From Candidatus Omnitrophota bacterium (GTDB taxonomy: Bacteria; Omnitrophota; Gorgyraeia; Gygaellales; Profunditerraquicolaceae), in NCBI GenBank assembly GCA_018825725.1, contig JAHKBC010000179.1, positions 1-5,655 of the forward strand: 5,655 bases of DNA, in the 5' to 3' direction. A program made the position numbers and the translations under genes. Each line of letters opens with the position of its first letter. The first letter of the stretch is position 1. The notes under the pieces are model-generated. The model was given only the letters and a program-made list of their open reading frames with translations, was not told where the DNA came from and ran no database searches. Shown piece after piece: positions 1 to 5,655 of the stretch.

Positions 1-35
1 CGATTCTCTTTTGCGCTGCTTTTTTATTGCTTGGG

Positions 36-1139
36 TCAGATAATGGTCTCTTCACTGTCTTTATCGAAGAAGTGTACTTTACTCATATCAAAGACAACGT
101 CGAGATCCTGGTTGACAGCCGGACGGTTATGAGCGCCTACGCGGGCAATAAAGGTATGCTTGCCCGTATTTAAGTATAGGTAGACTTCAGAACCCATCGG
201 CTCAACCACCTCGCAACTGACCCTAACAATATTCTCAGGCGGCGCATCAGAAGCAAACAATTTATCATAAATATCTTCAGGCCTAATCCCGAAGATTATC
301 TCTTTTTCCAAATACGGAGTAATTTTTTTAAACATACCTTCTATCAGTTTTATTCTTATATTTCCTTCGTCGAAATAAAACTTACCGTCTTTTTTAATTA
401 TTTTACCATTCATAAAATTCATCGGGGGAGAACCGATAAAACCGGCGACAAATTTATTCTTGGGATGATCATAAACATCGATTGGGTCAGCAACCTGCTG
501 AATCAGCCCTGCGCGCATAACCGCAATCCTGTCCCCCATAGTCATAGCCTCGGTTTGATCATGGGTTACATAAATTATAGTAGTCTGCAAGCGTATATGC
601 AGCTTGTGAATTTCAGTGCGCATCTGAACCCTTAAATTAGCGTCAAGATTACTTAAAGGCTCGTCGAACAGGAATACTAAAGGCTTGCGCACAATGGCCC
701 TGCCCACGGCAACGCGCTGCCTTTCGCCGCCGGAAAGCTCGCGCGGCTTGCGCCGCAAAATATGCCTGATACTTAAAATATCGGCGGCCTCGTTTACGCG
801 TTGGATAATCTCAAGCTTCGGGTAATGCCTTAACCTAAGGCCAAAGGCCATATTTTCAAAAACCGTAAAATGCGGATAAAGCGCGTAATTCTGAAAAACC
901 ATGGCGATATCCCGATCCTTGACAGGAACATCATTAACCCGCTTATCGCCAATATAAATATCTCCCGAAGAAGACTCTTCAAGGCCAGCGACCATCCTTA
1001 AGGTCGTAGACTTGCCGCAGCCTGAAGGGCCAACCAAAATCATAAACTCTTTATTCTCCACACCTAAACTTACCATATCGACGGCTTTGACTCCGCCGGA
1101 ATAAATCTTGCAGACCTTATTCAAACTGACTTGGGCCAT
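36..1139 (-). CDS. ugpC: ABC transporter ATP-binding protein, UgpC/MsmX/MalK family
   Basis: This is the cytoplasmic ATPase subunit of a carbohydrate-type (CUT1) ABC importer; it hydrolyses ATP to drive uptake through membrane permeases. At 367 residues it has the usual family length. Visible motifs are Walker [10 protein letters not shown] (37-45), Q-loop Q83, signature LSGGERQ (135-141), Walker B ending in catalytic E160 (LVFLFDE), D-loop SNLD (163-166) and switch H193. From about residue 235 a C-terminal regulatory OB/TOBE region follows, with GSPPMNF (237-243) and GIRPED (284-289), which is characteristic of MalK/UgpC/MsmX. No permease or binding-protein gene lies in the window, so the substrate cannot be read. 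By analogy with MsmX it may serve several importers. The ATG at 1137-1139 gives the standard N-terminus; only A-rich sequence, with no strong Shine-Dalgarno, precedes it. The gene is 77 bp from accD and probably has its own promoter. The family call is very sure; the symbol is family-level only. Confidence 0.93.
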   Translation of the reverse strand: MAQVSLNKVCKIYSGGVKAVDMVSLGVENKEFMILVGPSGCGKSTTLRMVAGLEESSSGDIYIGDKRVNDVPVKDRDIAMVFQNYALYPHFTVFENMAFGLRLRHYPKLEIIQRVNEAADILSIRHILRRKPRELSGGERQRVAVGRAIVRKPLVFLFDEPLSNLDANLRVQMRTEIHKLHIRLQTTIIYVTHDQTEAMTMGDRIAVMRAGLIQQVADPIDVYDHPKNKFVAGFIGSPPMNFMNGKIIKKDGKFYFDEGNIRIKLIEGMFKKITPYLEKEIIFGIRPEDIYDKLFASDAPPENIVRVSCEVVEPMGSEVYLYLNTGKHTFIARVGAHNRPAVNQDLDVVFDMSKVHFFDKDSEETII

Positions 1140-1192
1140 TTTTTTTATTTCTTTTTAAATTGAGGCTAAACTTTTTTTCCTAAGATTTAGAT

Positions 1193-1220
1193 ATTATAAC
1201 AATTGTATTTAAAAAATCAA
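1193..1220 (-). promoter_or_regulatory. Predicted sigma-70-type promoter for the ABC ATPase gene
   Basis: On the minus strand a perfect -10 box TATAAT (1193-1198) is preceded by TGT, giving an extended -10 (TGn) motif. A -35-like TTGATT (1215-1220, four of six matches to TTGACA) lies 16 bp further upstream. The -35 box overlaps the accD stop codon. Transcription would begin near 1186, leaving an untranslated leader of roughly 45 bases before the ATG at 1139. The match is good, but the region is AT-rich and this is a prediction only. Confidence 0.5.
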
Positions 1221-2056
1221 CCAAGATAGTCAATTAATTTATAAAGAGTATCTTTCATATCCTTGCGCTGCACAATCATATCGATAAGCCCGTGCTCCAG
1301 AAGAAATTCAGAACGCTGGAATCCCGGAGGAAGTTTTTGTCTTATGGTCTGTTCAATAACTCTGGGGCCGGTAAAACCGATTAAGGCATTCGGTTCGGCT
1401 ATGATTATATCGCCTAACCCTGCGAAAGAAGCCATGACTCCGGCCATTGTAGGATTAGTTAGAACAGAAATAAACAATAATCCCGCGCGATGATGATAGG
1501 AAAGTGCAGCCGAAGTTTTAGCCATCTGCATAAGGCTGAACATCCCCTCATACATCCGAGCGCCTCCTCCGGAACCGGAAATAATAATAACCGGCAACTT
1601 AGCTTTAGTCGCCTGTTCAATGCATCGGGTAATCTTCTCTCCTACCACCGAACCCATTGAGCCCATTATGAAACGCGAATCAGTAACCGCAACTAAAACC
1701 TTCTTTTTATTAATTGTCCCCTGGCCGGTTATTACCGCGTCTTTTAAACCCGTAGCTGACTGATCAGAAGCCAATTTCTCCCTGTAAGTCTTAGGCCCCT
1801 TAAAATCCAGAGGGTCAGCAGAAATCAAATCCTTATCAAATTCATCAAAACTTTCCTTATCCATCAAAGAATTTATCCGGAAATAAGCGTTTAAGGTAAA
1901 ATGGTAATTGCATTTCGGACAAACCTTCAAACTCTCTTCCAGTGTCTTATTATAAAGGACCTCAGAGCAACCCTCGCACTTAGTCCAAATGCCGTCAGGC
2001 ATCTCCTTTTTCTTTAACCTTACAGTCGTATATTTAGGTTTTCCGAATAGCGTCAT
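1217..2056 (-). CDS. accD: Acetyl-CoA carboxylase carboxyltransferase subunit beta (AccD)
   Basis: AccD is the beta subunit of the acetyl-CoA carboxylase carboxyltransferase. With AccA it moves the carboxyl group from carboxybiotin on AccB to acetyl-CoA, making malonyl-CoA for fatty-acid synthesis in the cytoplasm. The 279-residue length is normal. The N-terminal zinc ribbon has C27, C30, C46 and C49 (CEGC and CPKC). The crotonase-like carboxyltransferase core shows GGGARMYEG (163-171), SLMQMAKTSAAL (174-185), NPTMAGVMASFA (201-212) and GFTGPRVIEQTIRQKLP (227-243), all hallmark AccD blocks. The ATG at 2054-2056 is preceded by AAGAG six bases upstream, overlapping the stop codon of the DUF1015 gene 9 bp away, so translational coupling is likely. 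No accA, accB or accC is in the window. Identification is secure. Confidence 0.97.
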   Translation of the reverse strand: MTLFGKPKYTTVRLKKKEMPDGIWTKCEGCSEVLYNKTLEESLKVCPKCNYHFTLNAYFRINSLMDKESFDEFDKDLISADPLDFKGPKTYREKLASDQSATGLKDAVITGQGTINKKKVLVAVTDSRFIMGSMGSVVGEKITRCIEQATKAKLPVIIISGSGGGARMYEGMFSLMQMAKTSAALSYHHRAGLLFISVLTNPTMAGVMASFAGLGDIIIAEPNALIGFTGPRVIEQTIRQKLPPGFQRSEFLLEHGLIDMIVQRKDMKDTLYKLIDYLG

Positions 2057-2065
2057 ATGCCACTC

Positions 2066-3340
2066 TTATTCCAGACTGTTAATCACCAGACCCGATAAAA
2101 CCTTGGGATAGAAGTAAGTAGACTTAGGCGGCATCTTCTCCCCACCCAAAGCTATTCTAATAATCTGCTCGATCTTGACCGAATTCAAGAAAAAAACTAT
2201 TAAATTGGAATCATTATCTACTTTTTCAATCAACTCCTGAGCATTGGAATTAAAATCAATATGGCCCTTATCGGCAAGGTCTATCCCCATCACTTTATCG
2301 AATATAATGTAATTCAATATAGAGACATCCAGGGACACGTATTCGTATGATTTATCGGCAGCTAGCCCTTTAAGAATTTTAATATTCTTTAAACGCAATA
2401 GCCAGTACCTTTTGTCCTTATATACTCCTATGCTGTGTTCACTCTGGCCGGCCTTCTCCAATAAAAAGAAAAACTTGGCCTTGTCCTTTATTTCTTCCAC
2501 GTAAAAATACTCCTGCAACTTCTTCAATAATTCTTCCATAATAATTGTGCCGGCATTGACTATCCGATGTATGGGAAAAATTGTAAGGTCTCTGGCTTTG
2601 CCATCGGTAAAATAGCACATGATATAATTAAGAGGATCTTCTGCGGATAGCTTAGCTGAGCCTTTTTTTATTTCATCGCGATAAAGACGGGAAACCTCAT
2701 AACGGTGATGACCATCGGCAATAAAGACATCTTCTTTTAGCATACACTCCTGAATCCATCTGATTGCTTTCGGGTCATTGACCCTCCAAAGTTTATGCTC
2801 GGTTTTCTCATCATCAACCAGCTGGATAAAGGGAACTTTATCTTTTAGTTTTTCTTTAAAGGTAAGCTGAATAACCCTCTTTTTATCCGTGAACACTGCA
2901 AAGATGGGGCTAAGGTTAGCCTTTACCTGACTCAATAGTTTAAGCCGGTCCTCTTTAGGAGCAGGGCGGGTATTTTCGTGGGCATAAACCGAAGGCCTGT
3001 CCTCGCCAAGATGCAAAAGAGCGATAAAACCGTAACGGACCTTCTTTTCTCCACGGACATTATATTGCTGACTATAGAAGTAGAGAGCAGGTTCATTTTC
3101 CTGAATAAAAACCTTATCTCTCTTCCATCCACGATAAGTTTCCGCAGAAACCTTATATTTATCTTCAGAAGGATTATCTTTTCTTAATAAAACGCGAATA
3201 AAATTATTAGGATCCTGCTGGTAATAATAATCCTGCTTTTTGGTAGAGATAACATCATAGGGCGGGCAGACGACTGCGGATAATTTTTTTACCTTATCCT
3301 GATTATAAGTGATAGCCGGGAATGGTTTAATTTGAACCAT
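2066..3340 (-). CDS. DUF1015 family protein of unknown function
   Basis: This is a 424-residue soluble protein of the DUF1015 family, with no signal peptide or membrane segment visible. Numbering from the ATG at 3340, hallmark blocks are CPPYDVIS (25-32), AHENT (120-124), SPIFAVF (144-150), ADGHHRYE (208-215) and a C-terminal MPPKSTYFYPK (403-413). These conserved His, Asp, Arg and Lys residues suggest an enzyme or ligand-binding protein, but no reaction is established. The frame also opens at a TTG one codon upstream (3341-3343). I prefer the ATG because its first base is the last base of the fmdB stop (TGATG), and because AAAGGA lies 6 bases before the ATG but only 3 before the TTG. The gene sits in a tight run with fmdB upstream and accD 9 bp downstream, so co-translation is probable. 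The family call is confident; the function is unknown. Confidence 0.9.
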   Translation of the reverse strand: MVQIKPFPAITYNQDKVKKLSAVVCPPYDVISTKKQDYYYQQDPNNFIRVLLRKDNPSEDKYKVSAETYRGWKRDKVFIQENEPALYFYSQQYNVRGEKKVRYGFIALLHLGEDRPSVYAHENTRPAPKEDRLKLLSQVKANLSPIFAVFTDKKRVIQLTFKEKLKDKVPFIQLVDDEKTEHKLWRVNDPKAIRWIQECMLKEDVFIADGHHRYEVSRLYRDEIKKGSAKLSAEDPLNYIMCYFTDGKARDLTIFPIHRIVNAGTIIMEELLKKLQEYFYVEEIKDKAKFFFLLEKAGQSEHSIGVYKDKRYWLLRLKNIKILKGLAADKSYEYVSLDVSILNYIIFDKVMGIDLADKGHIDFNSNAQELIEKVDNDSNLIVFFLNSVKIEQIIRIALGGEKMPPKSTYFYPKVLSGLVINSLE

Positions 3341-3609
3341 CAATTTTCCTTTGCAGGACAGCTAGAACAAGCGTCCTTTAATTTAGCGCAAGGCGGGTTA
3401 TTATTAGGAGGCTTTTCTTCCTTGGGTTTCTTTTTATAATCTGTGGCGTAGAATCCTGAACCCTTAAAGATTATACCTACACCTCCGCTGATAAGCCTAC
3501 GGAGCTTACTTTTACATTTGGGGCACCTAAAAAGCGGTTTATCTTTTATATTCTGAAATGCCTCAAAGGCATGTTTGCATTTGGTACATTCATAGTCATA
3601 ATGAGGCAT
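3340..3609 (-). CDS. FmdB-type small zinc-ribbon protein
   Basis: This is an 89-residue protein of the FmdB / CxxC-CxxC-SSSS putative regulatory family. It opens with MPHYDYECTKC, the usual family start, and has one zinc ribbon from C8, C11, C29 and C32 (CTKC and CPKC). It continues with FKGSGFYATDY (48-58), a segment typical of the family. A lysine/proline/asparagine-rich linker leads to a C-terminal tail with three further cysteines, C74, C81 and C84 (CX6CXXC). The family was named after a gene beside the amide-induced formamidase locus of Methylophilus and was suggested to be regulatory, but its role in most bacteria is unknown. The ATG at 3607-3609 has a GGAG Shine-Dalgarno 7 bases upstream. 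The gene follows dnaJ by 16 bp and its stop overlaps the next start by one base, so it belongs to the same transcription unit. The family call is confident, the function is not. Confidence 0.88.
   Translation of the reverse strand: MPHYDYECTKCKHAFEAFQNIKDKPLFRCPKCKSKLRRLISGGVGIIFKGSGFYATDYKKKPKEEKPPNNNPPCAKLKDACSSCPAKEN
3347..3352 (-). promoter_or_regulatory. Shine-Dalgarno site deciding the DUF1015 start
   Basis: AAAGGA on the minus strand lies 6 bases upstream of the ATG at 3338-3340, inside the end of the fmdB coding region. The alternative in-frame TTG at 3341-3343 would leave only 3 bases of spacing, so this site favours the ATG. Confidence 0.6.
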
Positions 3610-3616
3610 TATTAAA

Positions 3617-3620
3617 CTCC
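3617..3620 (-). promoter_or_regulatory. Shine-Dalgarno site of the fmdB-type gene
   Basis: GGAG on the minus strand lies 7 bases before the ATG at 3607-3609, in the 16-bp gap after dnaJ. It shows that this genome uses canonical Shine-Dalgarno signals inside this gene cluster, in contrast to dnaJ. Confidence 0.6.
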
Positions 3621-3625
3621 GTAAA

Positions 3626-4786
3626 TTATTTAAACGCTTTCTTTATCTTCTCGCCGAAGCTTTCTCTTGTGGCTACATCCTCGCCGGAGGCCCGGGCAAA
3701 CTCTTCAATTAAACGGCGCTGTTCAGAATTCAAATTCCCGGGGATATCAATACTAACTTTAACTAATTCATCACCGATGTCCCGTCCATGCACATCCGGA
3801 ACGCCCTTTTCCCTTAACCTAAAGACTCTTCCGCTTTGTGTCCCCGGAGGAATTGACATGCTCACCTTGCCGCCTAACGTAGGAACTTCAACCTCTCCTC
3901 CTAAAATAGCCTTACTTACACTTATATTCACCTCAATCAAAAGGTCATTTTCATGCCTCTGAAAAACAGGATGCGGTTTTACTTCTATAATTACATAAAG
4001 ATCGCCCTTGCCGGCAGTGGCGGATTCGCCTTCTCCGCGAACACGTAAATGCGAACCTGTATCTACCCCTGCAGGAATCTTTACTTTGATCTTACTTACC
4101 TTTTTAGTCCTGCCCTCTCCCTGGCATTCAGGGCAAGGAGCTTGGATTATGGAACCTTCTCCTCGACAGCGCGAACAGGTCTGGGCTATTTGAAAAAAAC
4201 CGCTAGAGGCGATAGTCCTACCCTGGCCTTTGCATTGAGGGCAAGTTGTTCTTTTTGTCCCTGGCTTGGCTCCGCTACCGGAACAAACATGGCATAACTC
4301 ATAACGAGGAACGCTAATAGTCTTTTCTACGCCTGAAGTCGCTTCTTCCAGAGTTATCTGGGTAGAGATTTGCAGGTCCCTGCCTTTTTTAGACCTAGAG
4401 GAGCGTGAACGCCCCCTGCCTCCCAAAATATCAAAACCTAAATCCCCGAAAATATCGTCAAAAATACCTCCGCCAAACCCGGCATCTCCCAGTCCATCAA
4501 ATATGCTTGAAAAATCAGCCCCCTTAAAAATATCTTCGTAGGCGTATTTCTGGTCAACTCCGGCATGTCCATACTGATCATATACAGAACGTTTTTGCGA
4601 GTCGGAAAGAACAGCATAGGCCTCAGAAATCTCCTTAAACTTCTCCTCCGACTCTTTCTTCTGTTCGCTAGGCACTCGATCAGGATGATAGCGTAACGCT
4701 AGGCCACGATAAGCCTTTTTTATCTCATCCAGGCTAGCGCCCTTCTTAATACCCAGAATTTCGTAATAATCGCGTGTAGTTGACAT
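3626..4786 (-). CDS. dnaJ: Molecular chaperone DnaJ (class A Hsp40)
   Basis: DnaJ delivers unfolded clients to DnaK and stimulates its ATPase in the cytoplasm. The 386-residue protein has the full class A layout. The J domain (about 5-72) carries HPD at 34-36. The Gly/Phe region (about 77-123) contains several DIF-like repeats ([15 protein letters not shown]) followed by an Arg/Ser-rich stretch (124-136). The zinc-finger domain has four intact CXXCXGXG repeats beginning at C165, C182, C204 and C218. Two substrate-binding beta domains and a C-terminal dimerisation segment follow. All key residues are present. The ATG at 4784-4786 gives the normal [12 protein letters not shown] start, but no Shine-Dalgarno is visible; upstream lies CCCCGAATAAAA and then the arm of a long palindrome. 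The gene follows dnaK by 76 bp, the common heat-shock order, and is probably cotranscribed with it. Identification is secure. Confidence 0.98.
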   Translation of the reverse strand: MSTTRDYYEILGIKKGASLDEIKKAYRGLALRYHPDRVPSEQKKESEEKFKEISEAYAVLSDSQKRSVYDQYGHAGVDQKYAYEDIFKGADFSSIFDGLGDAGFGGGIFDDIFGDLGFDILGGRGRSRSSRSKKGRDLQISTQITLEEATSGVEKTISVPRYELCHVCSGSGAKPGTKRTTCPQCKGQGRTIASSGFFQIAQTCSRCRGEGSIIQAPCPECQGEGRTKKVSKIKVKIPAGVDTGSHLRVRGEGESATAGKGDLYVIIEVKPHPVFQRHENDLLIEVNISVSKAILGGEVEVPTLGGKVSMSIPPGTQSGRVFRLREKGVPDVHGRDIGDELVKVSIDIPGNLNSEQRRLIEEFARASGEDVATRESFGEKIKKAFK

Positions 4787-4794
4787 TTTTATTC

Positions 4795-4852
4795 GGGGAG
4801 AGCGACTATTTTTCTTACCATCGTTTTTGAATAAAAAATAGTCGCTGTCCCT
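4795..4852. repeat. Long imperfect palindrome between dnaK and dnaJ, REP/MITE-like
   Basis: Arms at 4796-4813 and 4834-4851 are inverted copies. A perfect 13-bp core (AGCGACTATTTTT against AAAAATAGTCGCT) is extended, after one G-G mismatch, by 4 more base pairs ending in GGG/CCC. The loop is 20 bases (4814-4833). The GC-rich foot, the AGTCGCTGTCCC-type end and the intergenic position resemble the short palindromic elements mobilised by REP-associated (IS200-like Y1) transposases. That relation is inferred from memory; only one copy is present here. It is not a standard intrinsic terminator, because neither arm is followed by a run of Ts directly after a GC-rich stem. As RNA it could stabilise the dnaK 3' end or shape dnaJ expression. 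Confidence 0.6.
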
Positions 4853-4862
4853 AGTTTAATTA

Positions 4863-5655
4863 TTATTTACCTTCTTCTTTAAATTCCGCGTCAATTATTT
4901 CTTCCTCTTTATCCCCTGAAGCCTTACTCTGTTTAGGCTCTTCTTGCTGTGCCTGTTCTTGAGGAGCTGCTTCTTCTTGCGCCTGGCCCTTACCTTGTTG
5001 TTTGGCTGCAGCCTGCTTGTAGATTTCCTCAGCCAGTTTGTGCGAAGCCTTGGTTAAGTCTTCCATTCCTTTTTTCATCTTATCTATATTCTTATCTTTA
5101 ACCGCCTGCTTTAAATCATTGAGCCTGGCTTCAATATCTGCCCGCTCTTGCTGGCTAACTTTGTCGCCAAATTCTTTAAGCGATTTCTCTGTTGAGTAAA
5201 CTAAAGCATCGGCTTGATTAATCGCCTCCACTTCTTCTTTGCGCTTTTCATCCTCATTGGCAAACTTCTCCGCTTCTTTAACCATCTTTTCAATCTCTTC
5301 TTTAGAGAGTTTCTTAGGAGCAGTAATGCGTATTGATTGCTCTTTACCGGTGCCTAAATCTTTAGCTGAAACATGCACGATACCATTGGCATCGATATCA
5401 AAAGCAACTTCAACCTGCGGTACGCCGCGAGGCGCAACAGGTATACCCACCAAATCAAATCTCCCTAACTCCACATTATCATCAGCCATCTTACGCTCAC
5501 CCTGCAAAACCCTTACGGTAACCGCAGTCTGATTATCCGCTGCCGTAGAGAAAATCTGGGATTTCTTGGTAGGTATGGTAGTATTTCTCTCAATAAGCTT
5601 AGTAAAAACTCCTCCCATAGTCTCAATACCTAAAGACAAAGGAGTAACATCCAAG
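4863..5655 (-). CDS. dnaK: Chaperone protein DnaK (Hsp70), C-terminal part
   Basis: DnaK is the ATP-dependent Hsp70 chaperone that works with DnaJ and GrpE. Only about the last 264 residues are here; the nucleotide-binding domain lies beyond the right edge, and no true start is in the window (the first codon, TTG at 5652-5654, is an internal leucine). The visible part begins at the interdomain linker with [15 protein letters not shown] and contains the beta-sandwich substrate-binding domain, including [21 protein letters not shown] and [15 protein letters not shown]. The helical lid follows, then a Gln/Glu/Ala-rich flexible tail of about 35 residues. It ends in [13 protein letters not shown], equivalent to the conserved acidic DnaK C-terminus. 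The stop is TAA at 4863-4865. A 76-bp gap with a palindrome separates it from dnaJ. The promoter and any heat-shock operator lie outside the window. Identification is secure. Confidence 0.97.
   Translation of the reverse strand, partial: LDVTPLSLGIETMGGVFTKLIERNTTIPTKKSQIFSTAADNQTAVTVRVLQGERKMADDNVELGRFDLVGIPVAPRGVPQVEVAFDIDANGIVHVSAKDLGTGKEQSIRITAPKKLSKEEIEKMVKEAEKFANEDEKRKEEVEAINQADALVYSTEKSLKEFGDKVSQQERADIEARLNDLKQAVKDKNIDKMKKGMEDLTKASHKLAEEIYKQAAAKQQGKGQAQEEAAPQEQAQQEEPKQSKASGDKEEEIIDAEFKEEGK

Noticed and set aside
1140..1216. A transcription terminator between accD and the ABC gene
   Set aside because: Only a 5-bp CTAAA/TTTAG repeat with a long loop is visible; no GC-rich stem followed by Ts.
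1263..1493. Open frame on the plus strand opposite accD
   Set aside because: It lies wholly antisense to well-conserved AccD sequence, and its protein has no recognisable family pattern.
3341..3343. TTG as start codon of the DUF1015 gene, one codon before the ATG
   Set aside because: Spacing to the AAAGGA site would be only 3 bases, while the next codon is an ATG at 6 bases that forms a typical TGATG overlap with the upstream stop.
3558..4297. Plus-strand open frames opposite dnaJ (3558-3962, 4008-4193, 4049-4297)
   Set aside because: They are antisense to DnaJ, including its repeated Cys-rich domain, overlap one another and resemble no known family.
4795..4852. The dnaK-dnaJ palindrome as an intrinsic terminator
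   Set aside because: The inner stem is AT-rich, the loop is 20 bases, and in the minus direction the stem is followed by CCGAATAAAA rather than a T run; dnaJ also lacks an obvious promoter after it.
4787..4862. CIRCE-type heat-shock operator before dnaJ
   Set aside because: No TTAGCACTC-N9-GAGTGCTAA-like pair is present; the palindrome here has a different sequence and spacing. Any operator would lie upstream of dnaK, outside the window.
5239..5532. Plus-strand open frame opposite dnaK
   Set aside because: Antisense to a conserved DnaK domain; Ser/Thr-rich composition is what reverse-reading that codon pattern gives.
5652..5654. TTG near the right edge as a start of a short dnaK-like gene
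   Set aside because: The sequence continues from the DnaK interdomain linker (LDVTPLSLG), so this is an internal leucine codon of a gene cut by the window edge.

Overview
The window is one stretch of bacterial chromosome with six genes, all on the minus strand, so transcription runs from high to low coordinates. In transcription order they are the 3' part of dnaK, dnaJ, an fmdB-type zinc-ribbon gene, a DUF1015 gene, accD, and an ABC-transporter ATPase of the UgpC/MsmX/MalK type. Non-coding DNA is scarce. The longest gaps are 76 bp (dnaK-dnaJ) and 77 bp (accD-ABC), and no stretch longer than 300 bp lacks a gene.

The organism looks like an uncultured, moderately AT-rich Gram-negative-type bacterium. 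The gene order, the style of the DnaJ and AccD proteins, and the palindrome ending in an AGTCGCTGTCCC-like sequence remind me of Candidatus Omnitrophota (PVC-related) genomes. That is recognition from memory, not a search result, and other deep-branching phyla remain possible.

From right to left: 4863-5655 encodes the end of DnaK (substrate-binding domain, lid and Gln/Glu-rich tail) and runs off the window. Positions 4787-4862 hold a long imperfect palindrome of the REP/MITE kind. Positions 3626-4786 encode a complete class A DnaJ with four intact zinc-binding repeats. Positions 2057-3625 are tightly packed: fmdB follows dnaJ by 16 bp, the DUF1015 start overlaps the fmdB stop by one base (TGATG), and accD follows by 9 bp. 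Positions 1140-1216 form a short AT-rich gap with a good sigma-70-like promoter that appears to start a separate transcript for the ABC ATPase gene (36-1139).

Functionally, dnaK and dnaJ are the Hsp70/Hsp40 folding machine, and accD is the carboxyltransferase beta subunit of acetyl-CoA carboxylase (first step of fatty-acid synthesis). The ABC ATPase probably energises sugar or glycerol-phosphate import, with permeases encoded elsewhere. The small zinc-ribbon protein and the DUF1015 protein have no established role. I found no clear new multi-gene system. The points most worth a second look are the palindrome wedged directly before dnaJ, where dnaJ has no visible Shine-Dalgarno sequence, and the conserved but uncharacterised DUF1015 protein tightly linked to accD.
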